Assembly (NCBI GenBank): GCA_001515955.1
Contig: LOES01000191.1
Coordinates: 1 to 11,545, forward strand
Origin: Clostridia bacterium BRH_c25
GTDB lineage: Bacteria; Bacillota_A; Clostridia; Lutisporales; Lutisporaceae
Direction: 5' to 3'
DNA length: 11,545 bases
Below are positions 1 through 5,465 of the stretch, in pieces. A program made the translations under genes and the position numbers. Position 1 is the first letter of the stretch. Each line of letters opens with the position of its first letter. The notes under the pieces were generated by a model that did not search any database, had not been told where the DNA came from, and saw nothing but the letters and a program-made list of their open reading frames with translations.

Positions 1-603
1 CGACGGCTTGGACCGCTTCGAAAATGAAGCCAAAGCCATGAGCTTTCCAGCGTCAGAAAATCTTGAGAATTCGGCAACGCTTTTGTCAAAGGTTGGATCT
101 GCTAGACCGTAGAGAAGGGCATAACGATGTCCAGGTTCGGGCATGACATCGGCAAGCTTAATCAAATTTAACGCAGCATCGATTTTGTAAAAAGAACCAA
201 TTACCCCTTCCCAAAGCAATGCATAGCAAGGTGTGCCTTTGGGTAAATTCGACATGCCAAATGCACAGAGAAGATGTGAACGTTCGTGAGAAGATGAGAA
301 GTATCTAAGAGTCTTCCCTAAAAGACGTTGTTGGCCAATGATTATGTCACTGTAATTGACACCATGATATCCAGCATTAAGACGTTGTTCAGACTGATTC
401 GTATCACCCGTCCACCAGCCACCTCTACAAATCACATCAGGAACTTCTTTGAGTTCGCCGAGAATGCTAAACATATCTGGAATGGACAGTGGTGAGTGAC
501 GATAACGAGAGTGTTTTTCGGCTTCAATGGAAGTAATTAAATGTGCATCCTCAATATAAGCGAATGCTCCATCATGGCCCGGATTGAATGACAATATTTT
601 CAT
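1..603 (-). CDS. NodU/CmcH-family carbamoyltransferase, N-terminal part (runs off left edge)
   Basis: Partial gene: the first 201 codons are inside the window and the frame is open to base 1. The family transfers a carbamoyl group from carbamoyl phosphate to a hydroxyl of a sugar or antibiotic (NodU, CmcH, NovN, TobZ). Visible family marks are the start MKILSFNPGHDGAFAYIED (HDG at 10-12), an EAEKHSRYRHS stretch (27-37) matching the usual EERFSR region, a histidine pair in SSHERSHLL (H106, H110), WEGVIGSF (131-138) in place of the usual DGxGE strand, and GKLMALAS (186-193) like GKxMGLA. The ATG at 603 follows GAGG with about 8 bases spacing. The gene is 29 bases downstream of the three-domain protein and is probably its operon mate. 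The target is unknown; an exported or surface glycan is inferred from the two glycosyltransferase genes upstream. WEG instead of DGxGE suggests a divergent subfamily. Confidence 0.8.
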   Translation of the reverse strand, partial: MKILSFNPGHDGAFAYIEDAHLITSIEAEKHSRYRHSPLSIPDMFSILGELKEVPDVICRGGWWTGDTNQSEQRLNAGYHGVNYSDIIIGQQRLLGKTLRYFSSSHERSHLLCAFGMSNLPKGTPCYALLWEGVIGSFYKIDAALNLIKLADVMPEPGHRYALLYGLADPTFDKSVAEFSRFSDAGKLMALASFSKRSKPS

Positions 604-632
604 TATTCTGCCTCGCTTGAATTAATATTTCT

Positions 633-2840
633 CTACCTAAGTTGTAATTGTTGTTGTTCACCAGGTCTGGAAGAAACAACAACGGAATTTGCCTCCAAAG
701 AGATGCCACCTACTATTGTCATTGCAGGAAGCCGTCCGTCATTAATTCGCCCAGCAAGTTGAATCGAACGAGTTAGCCAACTGTTGATATGGAATGTCAT
801 TGGAAGATTCGGAATTGGTGTCGGATCCCAGATCCCACGTCTATGTACAAGCTTATCGTCAACTAACCATAGGATCTCGCATGGACTCCATTCAATTGTG
901 AAGCGATGGCATTCTTTAGATGCGTCAAATCCAAGTTCTATATAGGTTGGCGCACCTCTATAACCGTAATCAAAATTTGCTCCTTCGTCACCTGGGTTAT
1001 AGAAAACATTGACTAAAAGGCGATTTGATCGATTACCCGCAATCTCGATATCTATTTCTTGTCCCGGTGAATTGCGCTGTAAGAATATTCCAGTGACTAC
1101 ACCCGGCACATTTGAGGCTTGAATGGTTGCTTCGAATTTTCCGAACAAATATTGATCAAGACTGCACAGGGATGCAGCGGAATAGTCTCGAACGCCAAGT
1201 GATTCCTTTTTAACTGAAAATACTGCCCCGATTCCTGGACGGAACTCAATGTTAGACGGGCGAAATAACGCTAAATTATCTGTGAAAGTATCACTCCTCA
1301 ATAGCCAGCGGCGGGTGTCAAGATGTTCTAAACGGTCGGAGATCTTAACTAACATTTCATTTTCACTCTGCTCATCTTTTTGTTGGACAACATTAATACC
1401 TTTCCACCAACTCCTAGATTCAACTAGCCATGGTGAATTATCTTGTCTGGGTATTTTGAATTTATTGACATGATCTAGCTTAGGAATGTCAGCAAGAATT
1501 GGTCTTTGACGGAGGTCCTTCAGTACCGGGTAAGAGCATGCAGGCGGAGCACATCTAAGATGCTGGCAAACGACATGCCATTTATTTAGTTCATTCAAGT
1601 GAAGTACAACGATATCGGCACCATTAAGATCCTCCTCAAGACTATGGACTACGTGATCTACAGTAGTATCGTTTGTAGCGGTAATAATAAACTTGGCCTT
1701 GGGGTAACGACTTCGGAGTATCTTGACCTTTGCCTTCAAAGATCCAATGTTTACGTACGCGTCAAAAACCCGATCTTTTTTTCCTGCAAGAAGCCGTTCC
1801 ATCTCAGGAGCGGGTAAATTATTAAAATCACTGCAGCATCTGTATCCTAGCATGGACAAAGCCATCGCAAGCGATGTTTGGCCGGAACCTTCCGGACCAA
1901 ATGCAAACACTGGATGCTCAATTGGGCGAATATTGAATAAGGATGCTCCTTCGCTATTAATGGCACCGATTTTAGTGAGTGCAGGAAGGATAGAATATGA
2001 ATTTGAAGATGTTATGTCACGTCGTTGGCTTATAAGAGAGTTTTTTGTCGCAAATACATCTAAAACTTCGAAATGATGATTTATCCAGAGGTCGATAGGA
2101 CCACGACAAGGAAGCAGGCGAAGGAGCTTTTCTGCACCTTTTCGCGATAGAACATATCCGGACATATGCCAGAGTCCACGCACTGGTCGGAATAAATTAT
2201 TTGATAGGAAACTTTTTGGAGCACCGTGTTTCACTTCAAGATACGACACATAAAGAACGTCGAATCCGCCTTTCACATTATTTTCTGCTACAATTTCTGT
2301 CCATGCCCGATCCATTTGTTTGGCAAAACTGGAATGAAACCATGTATCGTCTTCTAGGATAAGTACGTTCTCATTATTACCTGCTGCAACCTTCTTCCAA
2401 ACATTGATATGTGACTGGGCGACTGCAATCTCCGCTCGACTCATTCGAATTGGGGTATTTAACTCGAGACGGGTTGGGATAACTAAGGGTTGGGGTTCTA
2501 CAAAAAGTTGATCTCCAAGCGTATAAAACGGATCAATTTCGGCATCCTTCTCTCGCTCATGAGAGAATTGTTTGGCATCGACAGCACTATAGCGCTCTGT
2601 GAGTTTTAGAATTTCAGCTCCCGATGAGTCCAAAATGTACTTAAGCTCTTGCTTCATTTTAGACCAGCGGGCCTGTTCACGATCAAGGTTGATGACATAG
2701 ATTTTGTCAATTGCGGGGAATTTACTCGAACTTTGAACAGAAAATGTTTTACACATTCGATTGGGTAGCAACCGACGAAGAGTCAACCAGAATCGGAAAA
2801 TATTTCTGACTATTGCTATTGATGGGCGCGTTAGGTTCAT
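633..2840 (-). CDS. Three-domain protein: GT25 glycosyltransferase + sulfotransferase-like P-loop domain + GH16 glycosidase fold
   Basis: 735 residues with three enzyme-like blocks. Residues about 44-275 match GT25 (LPS-type) transferases: KIYVINLDREQARW near the start, SRAEIAVAQSHINVWKK (134-150), and the acidic motif LILEDD (160-165). Residues about 308-440 look like a sulfotransferase: P-loop GPEGSGQTS (315-323), RYPKAKFIITATND (378-391) where family members usually have FILTvRdp, and WHVVCQHLRCAPPACSYP (421-438) like the WxxLCxFL...PxxPFP motif. The arginine usually seen after that strand appears replaced. Residues about 510-712 are GH16-like with the catalytic EIDIE motif (E595, D597, E599), WSP and NLPMTFHINSW. 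I see no signal peptide, so a hydrolase fold apparently sits in the cytoplasm beside a transferase and may act in transglycosylation or glycan binding. The start overlaps the upstream GT32 stop (ATGA) and follows GGAGGAGCA, which fixes the ATG. Domain calls are good; the joint function is unknown. Confidence 0.82.
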   Translation of the reverse strand: MNLTRPSIAIVRNIFRFWLTLRRLLPNRMCKTFSVQSSSKFPAIDKIYVINLDREQARWSKMKQELKYILDSSGAEILKLTERYSAVDAKQFSHEREKDAEIDPFYTLGDQLFVEPQPLVIPTRLELNTPIRMSRAEIAVAQSHINVWKKVAAGNNENVLILEDDTWFHSSFAKQMDRAWTEIVAENNVKGGFDVLYVSYLEVKHGAPKSFLSNNLFRPVRGLWHMSGYVLSRKGAEKLLRLLPCRGPIDLWINHHFEVLDVFATKNSLISQRRDITSSNSYSILPALTKIGAINSEGASLFNIRPIEHPVFAFGPEGSGQTSLAMALSMLGYRCCSDFNNLPAPEMERLLAGKKDRVFDAYVNIGSLKAKVKILRSRYPKAKFIITATNDTTVDHVVHSLEEDLNGADIVVLHLNELNKWHVVCQHLRCAPPACSYPVLKDLRQRPILADIPKLDHVNKFKIPRQDNSPWLVESRSWWKGINVVQQKDEQSENEMLVKISDRLEHLDTRRWLLRSDTFTDNLALFRPSNIEFRPGIGAVFSVKKESLGVRDYSAASLCSLDQYLFGKFEATIQASNVPGVVTGIFLQRNSPGQEIDIEIAGNRSNRLLVNVFYNPGDEGANFDYGYRGAPTYIELGFDASKECHRFTIEWSPCEILWLVDDKLVHRRGIWDPTPIPNLPMTFHINSWLTRSIQLAGRINDGRLPAMTIVGGISLEANSVVVSSRPGEQQQLQLR

Positions 2841-3721
2841 TGCTCCTCCTCCGTATCCCGTGACGCTCGATAGGTTTGCTGATTTGACAGTCTCCAGTTT
2901 CTCTTATCATTCCGATAACTGAGTGGCCATTTACTCGTAGAAATTTTCTCCCAATCGTGCACAACCACTATCGTTTCCTCAGGGCAACTTCCCTCGCTGA
3001 TTACCTCAAATATAGACCTTGTGAGATTACCTGGGCCTGTGGTTGCTTGGACTTCAGGTAATTCGCCGTTTAATTCCTGTTCAAGGGCTTCCGTCGCGTT
3101 CCGTAGTACACGCTCTATTATAGGGTGATTGGGACCTGCTATCATAGGCGTGGTATTGAAGTAATAAATCCAGTTTAGGTTGACTGCCCCTATATTGACA
3201 AAAACTGAAGGTGGAACCATCTGAGCAGTTACAATGTCGTAGCAGAACGGTTGAAGTTTCAACCTTCCATCAATGAAGAGGTTATCTATTCTCTCGCCGT
3301 GATAGACGTCGTCTGCGTCAATATAAAAGCCACCCATTATATAAATGTAGCTGTAACGGAAATAATCTGACTTCATAGAAGGATGATAGCACTTGTCAAA
3401 AGCTTTTTCATATCTTGAACCCAAATGAACTCGTATAAATTCCCTCGTTGAGTTTTCGTCAAAAACCTGAAGTTCGAATCCTGACTGTTCGAGTATTTTC
3501 CATGATGCCATGCACTCCTTAACATCCAGGGGTAATCGATCAAGGTCATCCCAGAATTGCACAATGCATTTAGGCGGTGCCACTATGTGCGTGGCGGACG
3601 CTTGAACTGGTTTATTGTGTTGGGATTGTACCAATTCTCGGACGAAATTAGACCGATCACGTTCGTTTTTTTTCAGGGGATCTGTATCATTGGATTCGCG
3701 AATATTCATGCGGTTATTCAC
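2837..3721 (-). CDS. GT32-type DXD glycosyltransferase (Gly_transf_sug family)
   Basis: 294 residues, first gene of the glycan operon. KCIVQFWDDLDRLP (51-64) opens the domain; SDYFRYSYIYIMGGFYIDAD (118-137) carries the GGxYxDxD nucleotide-sugar and metal motif (D135, D137); TGPGNLT (228-234) is the C-terminal motif common in GT32/OCH1-like and capsular sugar transferases. It should transfer a hexose or related sugar from a nucleotide sugar at the cytoplasmic face of the membrane. The start is taken as GTG at 3719-3721, because AAGGAGG lies 10 bases upstream; the first ATG (3709) would be 22 bases away. The final TGA overlaps the next gene's ATG, so translation is probably coupled. The first about 48 residues are polar and have no clear domain. 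The exact sugar cannot be read from sequence. Confidence 0.82.
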   Translation of the reverse strand: MNNRMNIRESNDTDPLKKNERDRSNFVRELVQSQHNKPVQASATHIVAPPKCIVQFWDDLDRLPLDVKECMASWKILEQSGFELQVFDENSTREFIRVHLGSRYEKAFDKCYHPSMKSDYFRYSYIYIMGGFYIDADDVYHGERIDNLFIDGRLKLQPFCYDIVTAQMVPPSVFVNIGAVNLNWIYYFNTTPMIAGPNHPIIERVLRNATEALEQELNGELPEVQATTGPGNLTRSIFEVISEGSCPEETIVVVHDWEKISTSKWPLSYRNDKRNWRLSNQQTYRASRDTEEEQ

Positions 3722-3778
3722 TTTTTAAGAGCCTCCTTTGAAATTTTTATTCGTGTCATAGTTTAATATTGGGTCGTC

Positions 3779-3919
3779 TTACCAATGGGCATAACATTTG
3801 GCTACACTTATCTCTTCACTCCAAAGGGTATCATTTTCTTGAAAAGCTAATATCAAACGTTCCAACTTCTTTGATTTTACAGACTCCTTGTTATCCATAC
3901 AAAGTATTTCAAACTTCAT
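3779..3919 (-). CDS. Small hypothetical protein, 46 residues
   Basis: I do not recognise this ORF. It begins MKFEILCMDNKESVKSKK and ends YAHW. It is charged and has no membrane segment. The ATG at 3917-3919 is preceded by GGAGG with 8 bases spacing, and a perfect TATAAT lies at 3941-3946 just upstream, which is why it is listed. It ends 58 bases before the GTG start of the GT32 gene in the same direction, so it could be the first gene of that transcript, or the truncated front of an older gene cut when the glycan cluster arrived. The matching position of the second HicB-associated repeat has only an 18-codon ORF with a similar beginning (MKIKLRP, ATG at 6550). Confidence 0.4.
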   Translation of the reverse strand: MKFEILCMDNKESVKSKKLERLILAFQENDTLWSEEISVAKCYAHW

Positions 3920-3940
3920 GATATTTGCCTCCAGCTTCCC

Positions 3941-3946
3941 ATTATA
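3941..3946 (-). promoter_or_regulatory. Candidate -10 box for the 46-residue ORF and glycan operon
   Basis: On the minus strand this reads TATAAT, 22 bases before the ATG at 3919. No good -35 is seen at 16-18 bases. The 17 bases just upstream (3947-3963, minus strand GGATGTAGGGTATGTCT) are identical in the second repeat copy (6569-6585), so they may be a conserved operator or just repeat identity. The 57 bases directly before the GT32 start (3722-3778) contain no convincing promoter, so this is the best candidate for the operon. Confidence 0.35.
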
Positions 3947-4262
3947 GACATACCCTACATCCAAACGCTATCATTCAATACCTTTTTCTTTCTATCTATT
4001 ACATTCCTGTATTCTGTAACTTCTACTTTCTAAAGGCAGCTACTTATCCAAAATAACAGGACAGCTGAGAATGAAACCAATTAGATACATTTTCACATTG
4101 CTTGTTTCATCTTATCCTTCATCTATTTTCTTTTCTCTACCCTCCATGTATATTATTCGATATATATTTCCATATCCCTCCAAATAATCCAAAAATATTG
4201 GCTCTTTTCAATCACAATACAAACAAATAACCGCCGTTCTTTTTTCTTAGACCGGCGGCTTA
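3947..4262. repeat. hicB-upstream repeat, copy 1 (partner at 6569-6882)
   Basis: A 316-bp non-coding, AT-rich segment collinear with 6569-6882, both in the same orientation. The ends are well conserved: AGACATACCCTACATCC at the left, and from about 4127 to 4258 long identical runs such as ATTATTCGATATATATTTCC and AAAAATATTGGCTCTTTTC. The middle is much more diverged but alignable without large gaps. In copy 2 the repeat sits in front of a hicB gene; here the tail of a hicB (4420-4475) lies 158 bases further on. I see no gene inside. Confidence 0.8.
4231..4258. terminator. GC-rich hairpin at the end of repeat copy 1
   Basis: CCGCCG (4231-4236) pairs with CGGCGG (4253-4258) around a 16-base loop containing six T in a row. 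Read on the minus strand the stem is followed by TTATTTGTTTG, a weak U-rich tail, so it could end the minus-strand fragment at 4293-4412. The second repeat copy keeps the shape of the region but has lost the perfect stem. Confidence 0.35.
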
Positions 4263-4292
4263 CATATAACATGATGCGTACTTTTCTTTTAT

Positions 4293-4412
4293 CTATTTGT
4301 TTGCTCTGTGCAAGGAATCACTTGCTTGTTCAAATATCTCATCCACGCTCATATCCTTATATACTTCATCTTGAATTTTTAGGTAATCTTCTCCGGAACC
4401 TTCTTCAAAGTT
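4293..4412 (-). pseudogene. C-terminal fragment of an unknown acidic protein
   Basis: The minus-strand frame ending at 4293 reads about 38 residues of protein-like sequence, including LKIQDEVYKDMSVDEIFEQA, before it runs into sequence that is the reverse of a hicB tail (from about 4418). The open frame continues to 4658, but the part beyond 4418 is the antisense of other features and should not be read as protein. I take it as the last part of a gene whose front was lost at the junction. The family is not recognised. It lies exactly where the body of hicB would be expected in this repeat copy. Confidence 0.35.
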
Positions 4413-4419
4413 CCGTATA

Positions 4420-4475
4420 TACCTCAGAAAGCCTTGAAGGATATGCTGAGCATTGGAGAATACAAACACTCTTGA
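4420..4475 (+). pseudogene. hicB: hicB antitoxin remnant: last 16 codons only
   Basis: Reads QKALKDMLSIGEYKHS then TGA. The intact-looking C-terminus at 7385-7434 reads QKALKDILGIGEYKHS; over these 51 bases I count two differences. Homology starts abruptly near 4420, and the preceding about 150 bases are unrelated to hicB. It is followed by a half REP sequence (4487-4506), in the same order as at the other hicB (tail, then REPIN). Confidence 0.75.
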
Positions 4476-4486
4476 AAATAACTTTG

Positions 4487-4506
4487 GAGTCTGGCACCTA
4501 TCCATC
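4487..4506 (+). repeat. REP half-element A
   Basis: TTGGAGTCTGGCACCTATCC matches the right arms of the REPIN-like elements at 7449-7521 (AGCCTGGCACCTATCC) and 9552-9629 (GGAGCCTGACATCTATCC). The left arm is missing, so no hairpin forms. Confidence 0.6.
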
Positions 4507-4525
4507 TTGAATTCCCTTAATAATA

Positions 4526-4554
4526 TTGTTAAATTATGGTTTTGAGTGTATAAT
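4526..4554 (+). promoter_or_regulatory. Sigma-A-type promoter for the GNAT gene
   Basis: TTGTTA (4526-4531), 17-base spacer, TATAAT (4549-4554). The start codon of the acetyltransferase is at 4715, leaving a leader of roughly 150 bases, unusually long for such a gene and containing a mini-ORF and complementary segments. A small hairpin AAAGC/GCTTT (4562-4576) lies at about the expected transcript start. Confidence 0.7.
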
Positions 4555-4602
4555 GGTGAATAAAGCGAAAAGCTTTGTTTATTTAAGTGAGGTGAGCGAC
4601 AG

Positions 4603-4629
4603 TATGAATAGTATCCGTCCTCCATGTTA
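4603..4629 (+). CDS. Candidate leader peptide MNSIRPPC
   Basis: An eight-codon ORF (ATG at 4603, TAA at 4627-4629) inside the GNAT leader, preceded by GAGGTGAG with a usable spacing of about 8-10 bases. The codons CGT CCT CCA encode Arg-Pro-Pro, and their DNA can pair with both the GAGGAC at 4647-4652 and the ribosome site at 4701-4707. Drug-inducible genes such as ermC and cat use short leader ORFs in this position. That parallel is an inference; nothing shows that the peptide is made. Confidence 0.4.
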
Positions 4630-4649
4630 ATCTTTATGCAGGATTCGAG

Positions 4650-4709
4650 GACCTCCATATGAAGTGGTGCCCAACCACATGAAAACAGTAAATTATTATA
4701 ATGGAGGTC
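4650..4709 (+). promoter_or_regulatory. Possible ribosome-site sequestering stem (translational attenuator)
   Basis: GACCTCCAT (4650-4658) is the exact reverse complement of ATGGAGGTC (4701-4709), which contains the GGAGG ribosome site of the acetyltransferase. The 42-base loop between them holds its own hairpin, GTGGT (4664-4668) with ACCAC (4674-4678). A competing pairing is possible between GTCCTC in the leader ORF (4617-4622) and GAGGAC (4647-4652), which overlaps the anti-ribosome-site strand by three bases. The arrangement would keep the gene off until a ribosome or factor changes the fold. Confidence 0.45.
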
Positions 4710-4714
4710 TGAAA

Positions 4715-5203
4715 ATGAAAAGCAAAGAACTGATTCTTCGTCCTCTCAATGACACAGATATTGATTTGTTAACCTCATGGTTAAGCAAAGATTATATCTT
4801 AAAGTGGTATCACGATGCAGACGAATGGCTTGTTGAAATTAACGAACGGCATGGTGCTTATTCATGGATACACCATTTTATAGTCATGGATTGCAAAACG
4901 CCCATTGGTTTTTGTCAATATTACGATTGCTATGATGCAAAGGATATGGAAGATTGGTATGATGTAACCACACAGGGCGATACTTTTTCTATTGATTATT
5001 TGATTGGCAATGAAGCCTATCTGGGTAAAGGATATGGAAAAGCGCTTGTCAAGCTTTTATCCGATACCATTCAAACTGTGGAAAATGCCAAGCGGATTAT
5101 TGTTCAGCCCGAGACGGAAAACCTTGCATCCAACCATGTACTAGTGGCTAATGGCTATGTTTATGATGAGCAGCTAAGATATTACTGCAAATCTCTGAAT
5201 TAG
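4715..5203 (+). CDS. GNAT acetyltransferase, AAC(6')-like
   Basis: 162 residues. The start MKSKELILRP is chosen because GGAGG lies 7 bases upstream; the frame is open further up to 4664 but without a ribosome site. The GNAT acetyl-CoA motif is AYLGKGYGKAL (101-111), preceded by SIDYLIG (92-98), which matches the GIDQxL strand of AAC(6') enzymes where the aspartate is catalytically important; QPETENLASNHVLVANGY (131-148) is the late GNAT motif. N-terminal RPLNDTDIDLLTSWL and KTPIGFCQYY fit the same family. It would transfer acetyl from acetyl-CoA to an amine. Aminoglycoside resistance is possible but many relatives have no proven drug substrate. The gene is monocistronic, with its own promoter and a long structured leader, and is followed by a large hairpin. 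Confidence 0.82.
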   Translation: MKSKELILRPLNDTDIDLLTSWLSKDYILKWYHDADEWLVEINERHGAYSWIHHFIVMDCKTPIGFCQYYDCYDAKDMEDWYDVTTQGDTFSIDYLIGNEAYLGKGYGKALVKLLSDTIQTVENAKRIIVQPETENLASNHVLVANGYVYDEQLRYYCKSLN

Positions 5204-5235
5204 TTTCGTCAACACTAGAACAGAGATAGCAGAGG

Positions 5236-5278
5236 CAGAGTGGGTCATATACTTCCTTGAAGTGTATGACCCACTCTG
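5236..5278 (+). terminator. Long 20-bp hairpin after the GNAT gene
   Basis: The arms 5236-5255 (CAGAGTGGGTCATATACTTC) and 5259-5278 pair over 20 bases with one T/G wobble and a three-base loop. It begins 32 bases after the GNAT stop and could end that transcript or protect its 3' end, but there is no clear T run after it. Two more small hairpins follow directly (5281-5302 and 5303-5313). Confidence 0.5.
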
Positions 5279-5280
5279 AT

Positions 5281-5313
5281 ACTTTCCGCTTCGCGGCAAA
5301 GTGTCCCATGGAC
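5281..5313. other. Two small adjacent hairpins
   Basis: ACTTTCCGC (5281-5289) pairs with GCGGCAAAGT (5293-5302) with a TTC loop and one bulged C; GTCC (5303-5306) pairs with GGAC (5310-5313) around CAT. An alternative pairing is TCCCA (5304-5308) with TGGGA (5322-5326). With the 20-bp hairpin just before, this makes about 80 bases of nearly continuous secondary structure between the GNAT gene and the 100-bp repeat. Confidence 0.4.
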
Positions 5314-5329
5314 TCTCCGGGTGGGAACG

Positions 5330-5430
5330 CCCTGCATGTTTTATGTTTGTGTTACCCCTCTGCATTATGCCATCCCCCCCTTACTTGTCACACTATTCTC
5401 AGAGGGATTATGAAAATGTTTACAAATTAG
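5330..5430 (+). repeat. 100-bp repeat, copy 1 (partner at 10186-10285)
   Basis: Collinear with the segment between the second acetyltransferase and rubrerythrin, from CCCTGCATGTTTTATGTTTG to ATGTTTACAAATTAG, with about a dozen differences. Copy 2 supplies the TTTACA -35 box of rubrerythrin. In copy 1 the same TTTACA is present (5419-5424) but the following sequence is a different one, leading into a REP core, so the promoter has no -10 here. Confidence 0.85.
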
Positions 5431-5440
5431 TAAGTTTCAT

Positions 5441-5453
5441 GGTGTCAGGCACC
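5441..5453. repeat. REP core element B
   Basis: GGTGTCAGGCACC, a near-perfect palindrome (GGTG...CACC). The core resembles the arms of the REPIN-like elements at 7449-7521 and 9552-9629. It sits a few bases after the end of repeat copy 5330-5430 and just before the 3' end of the phosphotransferase gene. Confidence 0.55.
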
Positions 5454-5465
5454 GAACAATGCTTA

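Noticed and set aside
1723..2076. Plus-strand ORF of 117 residues inside the three-domain gene
   Set aside because: It is antisense to a clearly coding region with recognisable domains and has no ribosome site.
4413..4658. Minus-strand open frame extending the 4293-4412 fragment to 121 residues
   Set aside because: From about 4418 on it is the antisense of the hicB tail, the REP half-site and the GNAT promoter and leader, so the open frame there is accidental.
5204..5340. Integron attC site after the GNAT gene
   Set aside because: The strong inverted repeat is suggestive, but the GTTRRRY/RYYYAAC boxes expected at the ends are not present and there is no neighbouring cassette array.
5174..5365. 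Minus-strand ORF of 63 residues between GNAT and the repeat
   Set aside because: It covers the large hairpins and the edge of the 100-bp repeat, has no ribosome site and no protein-like features.
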